Shown: positions 47,555 to 57,488 of the stretch, in pieces
Layout of the letters: the number at the start of each line of letters is the position of its first letter
How positions within the stretch are numbered: position 1 is the first letter of the stretch
Source: Climacium dendroides
Lineage: Eukaryota > Streptophyta > Bryopsida > Hypnales > Climaciaceae
Assembly: GCA_950106755.1 (NCBI GenBank)
Contig: OX467084.1
Span: 4,092,001-4,156,000, forward strand
DNA length: 64,000 bases
Direction of reading: 5' to 3'
Position numbers and translations under genes: made by a program
Notes under the pieces: generated by a model
Database searches by the model: none
What the model saw: only the letters and a program-made list of their open reading frames with translations
Told to the model about the DNA's origin: nothing

Positions 47555-48812
47555 CAATAAAATGAAGGTTTTGTGGCTACAAATAACATTTGGTTTTGAG
47601 TTGTGAGTCATTGTAAGTGTTGCTAATTTGGAGACTTGTTGTCATTGTAGATAAGTTCTATGCAGAATTGTAGTTGCAATAGACAGAAGGATTGTTTCTC
47701 ATGGATTGCATCAACCTATTAGGAACTTTGTCTATGAATTCTTCTAATGTGGTTGCTTATACGGTATTTGCTACCATATGAAGTCAGTCACTCAATTGAT
47801 GAGTTGTGCAACTCATGTGGAACTAATATATGATTTGTAAGCAACTCATCTATGACTTCATTGCGACTTACCTTTGACTTCATTGCAACTTATCTATGAC
47901 TTCATTGCGACTTACCTATGACTTCATTGCAACTTATCTATGACTTCATTGCAACTCATTTGTGATTTTATTGTGACTTGTTTGTGACTCATTTGCAATT
48001 TGTTTCTGACTTGTAGATTTGTAGATTCTTATTTTAAAAATTTGTAGATTTCAAAATTTTAGATATAGCTTTTTTTCAATTCAAAAATGAAATATTGGTG
48101 TTTAATTGATTTCACTAGCTTAGAAAACTCTACAATTTCATAAGTTTTATTATTCTTTTGATTTTAAATACTTTTTGATTTCTATAGACTGTAGAAATCT
48201 ACAAAATATAGAAATCTAGAGATTGTAGAAATTATGGAATTCTATTAACAAAATTCATTATTTTCAGAAGTGTACAACAACTTACAAGTCTTATATGTTC
48301 AATTTAATGGTACTTTTGACAATTGATAAGGGACAATTGATATAAAATAATTTTAAAATGACTTTAAAAATGATTAGGAAACAACTAGGAAATGACTTAA
48401 AAATGACTAAAAAACAAGTAGAAAATGATTAGGAAACGAGTATGAAACAATTAAGATATAACTAGAAAAAAAACTAGAAAACAATTAAGAAAGCAATTAG
48501 AAAATCACTAGAAAACAATTAGGAATCAACCAAGAATCAACTAGGAAACAATTAGTATTGTCATTTGATAATTGGAGTCATTTTCTAGTTGTTTCCTAAT
48601 CATTTATCGCGACTACAAATGAACAAATGTATTCAATAAAACAATGTATTCACTTCATTTTACAACTTTTTGCAACTAAAATATTGTATTAATGATGTAA
48701 AACAATGACATAAGAATTTACTGCAAATAAAAAGGACTACAATTGTAAGATAGTTGTATAGGACACTTAGTCACGTTTTAGTTGGTTATGACGGACACTT
48801 TTTCTTCTATTG
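47555..48812. mobile_element. Degenerate CACTA-type element related to 18292-19235
   Basis: The right end GACGGACACTTTTTCTTCTATTG closely matches the end of the 944-bp element (ACGGACACGTTTTTCTTCTAGTG). The left end CAATAAAATGAAGGTTTTG matches its start less well. Interior blocks run in the same order: TGCAACT/TGCGACTT motifs near the left, and many CTAGGAAACAA / AGTTGCATTTG-like motifs near the right. A 22-bp tandem repeat ACTTATCTATGACTTCATTG, about five copies, lies at 47833-47955. TSDs are no longer identical (TTA/TTC). An old copy. Confidence 0.65.
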
Positions 48813-50748
48813 TTCTAACTATATCCAATATTTTCTGAAAATTACATCTTTTATTATTTATATCTTCTCTAAATTTCAAATTTAGTGCTTTGTTTCTCTG
48901 TTGTCTCTTCCTTGTTGAAGTTGACTCTATTAGATCAAATGGCAACTTTACAAATGGCAACTTCCAAATCCATTGGAATCACCTCCTAACTTCAAAGTAA
49001 AAGTTTTTTAATTTTATAGAAAACTAACAACTCAATACGTATCTGAATACTAAATTTTAGAACTAAATGCATTTTATGAACAATTAAAATTTTTACCCTA
49101 GGGGGGCACTGAGAATGTCTATTAAAAACTACATGCGAACAAAACTTTGGACCCCCTATATATTTTTTGAATTTTAAATAAAATTAAATGAAAAAAATAT
49201 GAATAGATTTTTCTATTTTGAAAGTTTATGTTTTGAATTATTGATATTTTTATTTGTTAATAATAATTAGTTACAAATTTTTGAAGTAAAAAGATACACT
49301 ATGGAATAAAAAAATAACTTTCACACCCCTATATAATATAAGAAAAAATTGTCTAAAAAATGAATAAAAAATTTCTAAAAATAACTTTCTATTGAAAACT
49401 CATTTAGAGTTTAATATTGATGCAATGGTCGTCTAGTGTTCTTTAAAAATATTTGAGTTAAAAAAACATGCCATTTTAGTGCATTTTTAACCTCTTCTAG
49501 AGATCATTCTATATTTTATTTGAGTTTGAAATTTGGGGAGTAGAATCCTATAGTCATTAGTAAACAATGCTCAAAATTTGAAGTTAAAATTATAGTTTAT
49601 TAAAAAACACTTATTCACATGTGGTTTGTTGTAATAGAACTAAATGCACCCCTCAAGTTTTTACCCTTGAATTTTGGTGGCAATTCATTCTTCTTTATCC
49701 ATCAAGTATATTAACTTATATATATTGAATTCACAACAAAAAGAAGACATCTTTTCAGAATTTCATTTCAATATTAGATTTATACAATTCATTATGAGGC
49801 TATTGCAAGAATGAATGATTGATTATTTGATTTTGTTCTCCTTTGGCATATACTAGGGTTTTGATGTTGAATAAATACTTTTAATAGAAGGAAAAGTCTT
49901 GTAGTAAACTTTGGCTATTGAATATACTTTAAATTTGTTGTACTATCGACAAGTGTCTTTTTAAATTACTACATATTATATAGTTGTACCCACAATACTA
50001 AGACACAATATTAACACTATGTCCCAATTGTTCAAGACAATTTCTCAGTTTTTAATAGAAAATGGGTATGTCTAGATTTTAATTTGTTATAAATCAACCA
50101 TAGTGGAAAAAAACTAAAAATTGGCCATTTGTGAGGACCTCATGGTGATCATATTTCACCAAAAGATAAAACCATCTCATTAGAAGAGATTTAAGGGCAA
50201 TAGAAAGTTGTGGGTTTTCATGAGTTCGCAGACTACAGAAATTCTGGGAACTTTGCCAAATCAATAATCTGATGTGGGCAAGACCATACCATGTCAAATA
50301 ATATTAATTGATTTTTAATTTGTATAAATTTTTTAAAATTTTAATATTTTGACATGTTCTCAACCTGGGGAATAGGTCTAAAATGGCCCTCTTGAGCCTT
50401 CAGACCTCATCTAATGTCAATGTTTAGAAATGTACACTCTAAAGAGCTCGATTTGCACAATTGTTGAGGCCATAAAATAGAATATTCTTAGATGTCTTTT
50501 AAATGGAACATGTCCACCTATTGTGGGAATAGACTACAAAAATATTAGCTTTAAATCATTAATTTTGGGTACTTGAGATTATTCAAAATCTCAAAATTCA
50601 AGAATGTGGCAAATTAATAAAATAGAACTTTTAAATATAAAATGATATTTTAAATTTGAGGATGTAAGGAATATGTTTACAATTGAGATAGCAGTCTCCA
50701 ATAAAAATTTCAAGTTCATTGGATTTATGCATCAAATATCATAGCAAA
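48813..50748. other. AT-rich intergenic DNA, nothing recognised
   Basis: Homopolymer-rich, no supported gene or transposon boundary. Confidence 0.5.
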
Positions 50749-50756
50749 GGATAGCT

Positions 50757-51038
50757 CAGGGTTTTCATAGTGGGCGGACGTCCGGTTCGCCCGTCCGTCC
50801 GATTTGCCCATCCGATTCGCTCGACAGGGCATGGACGCTGTAGTCGGGGCGAGGACGGGATTGTCAGGGCGTGGACGGGATTGTCAAGGCGTGGACAGGA
50901 TCGTCAGGGCGCGGATGGGATCGTCAAGGTGCAAAACTCTCAAAATTAAAGCCGTCCGGACCGTCCGTTTGTCCGGTCCGGTTTGCCCGTCCGGTTTGCC
51001 CGTTTGTCTGGTCCGGTTCGCTCGTTATGACAACCCTG
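50757..51038. mobile_element. 282-bp GC-rich hAT-type MITE
   Basis: Terminal repeats CAGGGTTTTCATA.. and ..TATGACAACCCTG match with one mismatch over 13 bp. The flanks GGATAGCT (50749-50756) and GGATAGCC (51039-51046) are an 8-bp duplication with one later change. CAGGG ends plus an 8-bp TSD are hAT features. The interior is strikingly GC-rich against its AT-rich surroundings. It has CCGTCCG / CCGGTTTGCCCGT arms and five tandem units of about 20 bp of the form GGGCGTGGACGGGATTGTCA. The open frame across it is a by-product of the repeat. Confidence 0.85.
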
Positions 51039-51046
51039 GGATAGCC

Positions 51047-52130
51047 CCAAGGTCGGTGTAAGAAACACCTACCATTTTTGCATCAAAATGGCTTATTTTA
51101 GTGAGTATTGTGTTTTTTGGAATAATTTTTTAAAAATAAAATAAATTATGGATAATATATTAAGCATTGAAAATATTATGTCTTTAATAATTTAGACTTG
51201 GAAAAATTTATGTCTAAAAGTTTTGCACCCAAATATTACGATAGAAAATACCAAAAAAATGAATACTTTAATGTTTGATTTAAAAAAAATAGTAAAATGA
51301 TTCAAATAAATAAAATAAAATAAGACATTTTTTCTAATTTGGAAATCCTTTTTCCAATCATTTTCATCTTTCAAAAAAAAATTGTGTTTTCTACACTTGT
51401 GCATAGGCAGTGCACTTAGAGCACATGTAGAAAGTAAACAATTTATTATGGACTTGTGTAATTTTAGTTTAAGGTCCTTGAATCCCAATTTTGAACTTCA
51501 AATTTGCATTTTTGGGCCAAAAATGGTACTATCCTTTCTAAATGACCAAGGTAGACATACAATTGGGAGTTGTTTCAAAATAATAAAATAATTTTTTTAA
51601 ATGACAAAAAATATTCAATGTCTAAAACTACTACATGTTCTTTCATTTCAAATTTCATATAAAACTAATATACAATGCAAAAGTTATGAGCAAAAAACCA
51701 TATGTCCAAGGTCAAGGGGATAAAAAATAGGACAAGAATTTCTTGCAATCATTCTCCATTACTCTCCATGTGACATAATTAAGGATTAGTGTTTCTTGCA
51801 AACACCCTAGGATGTCTCCTCAAACACTTAGCTCACTTGCACTCTATAATAGAGATGGAGAAGATCACCCCTTATCTTCTTTTCTTGTCTACTCAAATAA
51901 AGAGATTTCAATCCATTCTCCAACACATGGCCCACCTTTTATCCATTGGTTATTCCTTCAATCTCTTTCAAAATTTTAGTAATATTTCTTATGTGGAGTT
52001 ACATATCTTTAAAATATAAAAAAAAGTAAAACAAGCTTTACCTTTCATTTCAATAACTAAATCCAACTAAAACATAAAATATCTGACAATTAGACTACAA
52101 AATGTACATCATAATATAGAAAACTTATTA
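51047..52130. other. AT-rich intergenic DNA, nothing recognised
   Basis: No supported gene. It ends where similarity to unit 1 (7320 onward) starts. Confidence 0.5.
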
Positions 52131-52256
52131 TTTTTGTAGATGCCTCACCTTGAGTTTTTGATGTGGTTATTATTTTACCTCAGTCTTGTAGTTGAAAGTG
52201 ACAATAGGTTTTCATTAGTTTGTGCAAAATAAAAAAAGAACAAAAGAACCCCTTAA

Positions 52257-53381
52257 CCCCTAAACGCCTTTAGAAGAGGACCAAAAGTGTCCTCACATAG
52301 TTTAAGTCCAATTTGAAGTGCTCTAACTTTTGCATCCAATGTTTGAATTTAGTAAAACTTATTGAAAATTTTGCACTCTCTTTTAGTTTGTGTGGTAAAA
52401 TTTTTAGATGAATACAAATTTATTAATCTTTTGTAAGCCAATCAAAGTTCAAAGGTTCAATTTGTATTCACTAAACTATGTTTGATGTTTGCAACTTTTG
52501 GGGCTTATATCGAGTGTTTGTTTTCAATAAAATATGTTGGATTAATATGTTTTACTTGAAGTTTAGTTCTTTTGGTAAAATTTCATGTCAATTGAATTTG
52601 TTTTGAATGTTTGGAAGAAATTCAAAGTTCAAAATCCCAACATTTTTGGGATTACAATGAACTTTGGTGGCTTGTTTCTTCTTCATATAGTCAAGGTTGT
52701 CATCCTGGACAAGTTATTATTCATTTCTTGTCCTATAGAACAAGTTACTATTCATCAAATGTACCTCTGCAGTACATTTGATGAATAGTAACTCGTCCTA
52801 CAAGACCAAAAATGAATAGTAACTTGTCTAGTATGACAACTATGTATATAGTGACCATATCCAATAAAGTTTTTGAAAAATTGGACACACTAGTCTAGTT
52901 TGTGTGACTAAAATTTCATAATTATCAATCCAAGAAGCTATGAGTATTTGAGAATCATTTTAGTAGAAGGATGTTCAACCTCACAATCATGTATTTTCTT
53001 GTTATTTTTACATTTCAAAGCCATTTTATAAACACAATGAATCAATTGAATGATGTCTTTTTTTACCAATGTGTTTGTATGCTAATTTTGAATCACTTTA
53101 TAGTTTCAAGTTTTTTCATTTGAGTTTAGATTTAGAAATTGAATTTCACTTCCAAATGTGATTGTTTTGCTGGAAAAATTTCAGCATCCTTTTTCAATAC
53201 TAAAATAATATAATCTTGCAATCTATAAGGCCAAATGACTTCAAATTTGATTCACATCATCTGCAACACATACACTACAAGATTATACAATTGAGATTTT
53301 ATACCTTAATGACATTTAGATCTATAACACTTCAAAAGCAATGATGTTCTTGAACCCCAAAAGGCCTTGGACTTTTAGGGG
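52257..53381. mobile_element. TTAA-target MITE-like element (copy C), empty site known
   Basis: Begins CCCCTAAACG and ends CTTTTAGGGG, flanked by TTAA at 52253-52256 and 53382-53385. The equivalent site in unit 1 is a single TTAA (7446-7449, in ACACTTAAGTTT), so the element inserted at TTAA and duplicated exactly those four bases. 1125 bp, no transposase. A hAT-like hairpin is nested at 52692-52844. Confidence 0.85.
52692..52844. mobile_element. hAT-like hairpin MITE, copy 2 (nested)
   Basis: CAAGGTTGTCATC..GTATGACAACTATG termini with the same self-complementary interior as 23559-23711. Flanked by CATATAGT and TATATAGT, an 8-bp duplication with one change. Inserted in the TTAA element. Confidence 0.75.
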
Positions 53382-54594
53382 TTAAGTTTTCCTGAGGCAG
53401 CTAGCTCCAGCGCTGCAAGACAACTTCTCGATGGATCCCATGACTCGTGAGTCAAGATAAACGAAGTCTGCAGGAGCATGGACTGTTTAAGGCTCGATCG
53501 AACGAATCCTAGCCGGATTCGAATGATTGAATTGAAGCAGTACAGGTGCTTGCAAACTTACTACGTTTAGTTTTGGCTCTTTCAATACTATTTCACGTAC
53601 TTGCATTCACGTCAACAGCGTTTGCAACACATCATCATTCAATTCTTTTGCAATGCTTTTATGTGGCTTCCGAACTTTGCCTTTCTGCAAAGTTGTTGCA
53701 AATGTCTAGATCTCTGGCATGGAAACAATGTCGCATACCTATTCCTAAACCGCAGCAAAAACTGCTGCAATCTCAGATAGTTGCAAAATAGTACGTTAAA
53801 CAATGTTGTACGAAACCACTGCAAAATTGCGATCTCCAATTCCAATTCTGTTGCAGAAACTATTGAAATCTCACCCTTTTGTACTAGTAATTTGATATCC
53901 TTGAGTGTTGTATGCGTGGCTACCGTGATGTGACATCTATTCACATCATCGCACCAAATGAATAACCATTTTGTAACCAATTTGTGTGAATATGAAAATC
54001 TAAAGTTTGGAGAGATAATTTACAAACGTGCTGCTTGTGTACATGATTAAATTAATGAGTTCCTTCAGGGTGCCACACAATGGAACTGCACTTCAAATTT
54101 CAACAAGAAATTAATAGTTACAAAGGTGAAGAGTTGCGTTTCAAGACCGAAACTGAACAGAAGATTAGTTTCCAATGAACAATTAGCTAACAGTAACTTT
54201 TATTAATCTCATTCTGAACAGCTCCAGAACCGCTGCCCTCATTACTGGGTAGCAAAGGCCTGCCTTTCCGCCCACAAACGTACTGGAAGATGAAGAGAGC
54301 TCTCTACTTTTCTGTTCTACCCACCAATCTGAGAATTGACATCCTCCAATTCAAAGAAAAAAAAATTCATTTTTCCTAGCTAGCATACGCTTCAAAGCAA
54401 GCGGTATTCCTAGTCGATCAGGGCCGGATTTCAACTTACTATACTCTAGTCACTAGTCTATCAAGCTCTATCACACACTCAATTACGAGACCCAGTACCT
54501 TTAAATACGTCGGTAGTACATGCTCTCACATGATGTATAAAACAATTACGGCGTCAAATTTTCAAGCTCCCTCGGTGGGAATTAAACAACAGAA

Positions 54595-54858
54595 TCATGT
54601 CGAGCTCCTATCATTATACCTATTGCAATCGGCGCAAGTCCATTGTTTGCAGGTACATTTTTTTTCCGGAAAGTACACAAATCTTGGCCCTCCTTCATCC
54701 GCAAACACTTGCGTCTTCATTATCAGGGAATCGAAAGTATTGACGGAAATCGTCTGAGCGTTGCAATCGGAGCATGAGCAGTGATGTCCATGTTCCAGGA
54801 GGAGAGCGTCGGCAACAGATGTAGCATTTTCGATGGAGAAGCTGGTGCTGCTCACCAT
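54595..54858 (-). CDS. 87-aa Cys-rich small protein (unit 2 copy)
   Basis: Encodes the same 87 residues as 8989-9252, with Cys at 27, 29, 32 and 68, 70, 75, 78. The sequence around it is nearly unchanged, so identity reflects the recent copying of the whole tract and not selection. A minus-strand TATAAAT is at 55120-55126. It faces the intact 113-residue ORF (ATG 57147) head to head with about 2.3 kb between start codons. A metallothionein-like role is a hypothesis from layout only. Confidence 0.5.
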   Translation of the reverse strand: MVSSTSFSIENATSVADALLLEHGHHCSCSDCNAQTISVNTFDSLIMKTQVFADEGGPRFVYFPEKKCTCKQWTCADCNRYNDRSST

Positions 54859-55119
54859 CGCAAAATCTAATGTGAAAATCGAACTGATCCAATTGCTTGC
54901 TTGCAGCTCGTGATTGAAGGAGAGTTTCCCAAAACTCTGGACCGAGGGAATCGATCAGAAGGCAAGTAGGATTGGGAGAAGCTAGGATGAAACTCCGAAG
55001 TGCTGATAGGCCTAGACGTCCTGAATGTGCAAGCAAGGTACGTTTGGAGTTCAAGAGCAAGCTTGCCAATTACATATCTCGAGGTGGAAATGTTGTGAAT
55101 CCATTGTTGCTTCTTCTTC

Positions 55120-55126
55120 ATTTATA
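55120..55126 (-). promoter_or_regulatory. Candidate TATA box for the 87-aa ORF, unit 2
   Basis: TATAAAT on the minus strand, about 260 bp upstream of the ATG at 54858, as in unit 1. Confidence 0.4.
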
Positions 55127-56891
55127 GTGCAGGATGTCAAGCTTGGAATTGCAGACACGTATTGTCAGGCTCCGGAAGAAGAATTTGGCGGCATCACGTG
55201 ATGTCCAAATAAGGCAAGCAATTAATTAATGAGAGGTTCAGGAAGCTAAGAAAAGTCGGATCGGTCCCCAGGTTTGTCTACTCGAGGTTTAGATGAGAGT
55301 CCGAGTGTCCGACATCAAATTGTAATTCACAATGAGTTTGAAAGTGGTAATACCAGAGTTTCGTCCCGCCCTCCCGAGTATTCAGCTTACATGGACTTTC
55401 CAGTGGCGTTGAAACGTACTAGTTTAGTGGACCGAATATTAGAGTATTGAACATTTGGAAATTAGGATTAAATTGTGTTTCAGACATAATTCTGGCTTTG
55501 GACACTTCTCACTCACCTTGTTTTGTAATTACAAGTGGAGGTCCATACGTAAAACTATACCAGTCCTAGTTTTTAGAGCTTTGCGCAAAAGAATGACTGT
55601 CACAAGTTGACGTTCAGATCACGCCAATTTTACTAAATTGACAACCTGCAGTCAATCAAGAGCAAGTAACACATTGCGGGAAATAACCAATTGACCGGTT
55701 TCTTCCTTCAGTCAAAATTGAAAGAACGGAAATATGTCTGTCTGTCTGCATGCCACCAGACACGGCCATGGAGCGCTTGAACACGGAAATGGCAGCTGCT
55801 TCGACAGAGCCGGAGGACCGGCCTTACTGCAATCCAATTTCGAAGAATATAGCAAATTTTCATTCAGAGCTTGGTAAATTAAATGCCGGTCTCCGGGTGT
55901 CCGCATTCCCGAACTTAGATATTAATTAATTACCGAAATCCCGATCAAATATCAATTTTATTCGCAATTCATAAAATTCACAACAGTTCGTTGATTCAGA
56001 AACGGAAATGGCCAAGTGGGTAGCACGGCACTGAGAAAAATCAACCTGGATTATTATATGGTAGCCATGGTGGCCTTGACTTCCAGATCTCCCATTTCGT
56101 TTGGAAGATCTCAAGCCAGACCAAGGACTGGTCTCATTAAATCAATTAGAACTTGTACTTTTATTCAACACTTTGTTAGTCACGGTTGGAAATTGGATTG
56201 CAGTAAGGCCGGTCCCGGTTGGATTTCGATGGACGTATCCCGGGCCGACTATTAGTTTCTGTGACGGCGCGTGAATTTAGTCAACTGGTGAAATTATTCA
56301 GTCACTTCGCAGTCCATAAAACGAGCACAACATGAGCACAGCTACCTTGACCCTTGTCGCTGAAACCCCAGACAAAACTAACGAACGACCGGGACGACAG
56401 AAATGAAATTTAATAACTGGACGGAACCATGCTTACGTATTCCTGAGGATTCACTATGATGGCTAGAAATTTCCCTGCACTTTCCGATTCGGTCACCAAA
56501 TCTAGCTACGACATGCCCAGCCAATTGCTGGTGTGTCTTGAAGTACTGATTGGGCTCGATTTCAACTTCCGAAGTTAGCTTGAATTGCTGACAGTGTACG
56601 TGTCTGCAAAAGTGATACACAGACTACTGTAGCTAGCCATCTCAGAGTCGATGGTCAGGCCGGTCTAACAAAACTGTCCGCTGATGCTTGTTGTGGTCGA
56701 TTCAATTCGCGGAATTGTTCGGCATACAACAAAAAGTTTGGCTGGCCGGTGTGAAAAGAGTGTGGGGACGTACATGAACACGATAGTTAGATGGGACCCA
56801 GAAGATGCAGCGAGGTTTCAAATTGACAGTCAATTGTTAAGTCCGACATACAAAGGCCTTTGGTACAATTTGTCTGTCAGCGTGAACTGCA

Positions 56892-56898
56892 TATAAAT
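56892..56898 (+). promoter_or_regulatory. Candidate TATA box, unit 2 113-aa gene
   Basis: GCATATAAATG, 249 bp before the ATG at 57147. Conserved in units 1 and 3. Confidence 0.5.
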
Positions 56899-57146
56899 GT
56901 ATACTCTCCATCAATTCAAACACAGCCTTAGCAGTCCTTCACCAAGCTTCTGAGGCTTCAGTTCACGCAGGTTTCAAAACATAATTCCGTCAGGGATTCA
57001 TTACCGATCCAGCGTCCTAGTCACAGAATCTGTTAGTGAGCTGTGAAGTCGTTAACGTTTCATTCACGACAGACAGTCACGTTGCTGTGTACAGCAAACT
57101 AGCAGAAACGAACTGTGATCGCACTTCGTGAATCTCGGCAGAGATC

Positions 57147-57488
57147 ATGACGCCCTTTGTGCAAATGAACACACTCTTTGGGGACTGTGAAGGAGATGGG
57201 CCACGCACATCCGATCACTATTGCATGGGACCAGGCTGCCCCAAATGCAACACCCGCAGGAGACCGTCGCCATCCAGTACACTGCAAAACTACACGCGTG
57301 CACGACAACAATCCCGTGGTTTTGATGATGAGTCGGTGCCGGAGAATCCACACTTTTGTGGACGATTTCATGAGCTTTCGAACTCTGAGTTCGTACGTGT
57401 GATGTTCAGAACTAATGATTCCGAGCCCGAGCCCCCTCACAAGTGCTCGGTGATACCTTGTGAAGTCTGTAGAAAGACGTGGTGGTAA
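57147..57488 (+). CDS. 113-aa protein with two C-x4-C-x2-C motifs (unit 2)
   Basis: Intact frame from ATG 57147 to TAA. Motifs are CMGPGCPKC at residues 26-34 and CSVIPCEVC at 100-108. Compared with the unit 3 copy there are 12 residue differences from 13 replacement substitutions but only 2 synonymous ones, no indel, and all six motif cysteines kept. This copy has an extra Cys at residue 14 (Ser in unit 3) and at residue 71 (Tyr in unit 3). N-terminal HYC..C-x2-CN and C-terminal KC-x4-C-x2-C resemble HHC..C-x2-CN and C-x4-C-x2-C of the 87-residue ORF, so the two may be remote paralogues. Function unknown; metal or nucleic-acid binding is a guess. Confidence 0.55.
   Translation: MTPFVQMNTLFGDCEGDGPRTSDHYCMGPGCPKCNTRRRPSPSSTLQNYTRARQQSRGFDDESVPENPHFCGRFHELSNSEFVRVMFRTNDSEPEPPHKCSVIPCEVCRKTWW

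Larger units (their letters stand above)
52131..54473. repeat. Unit 2, older diverged left part
   Basis: Aligns with 7320-8867 as an older, gapped match. It is interrupted by the TTAA element at 52257-53381. Frames in this part are not conserved between units. Confidence 0.75.

Noticed and set aside
50804..51061. 85-codon Arg/Gly-rich frame
   Set aside because: It arises from the 20-bp tandem repeats of the GC-rich MITE and runs past its end.
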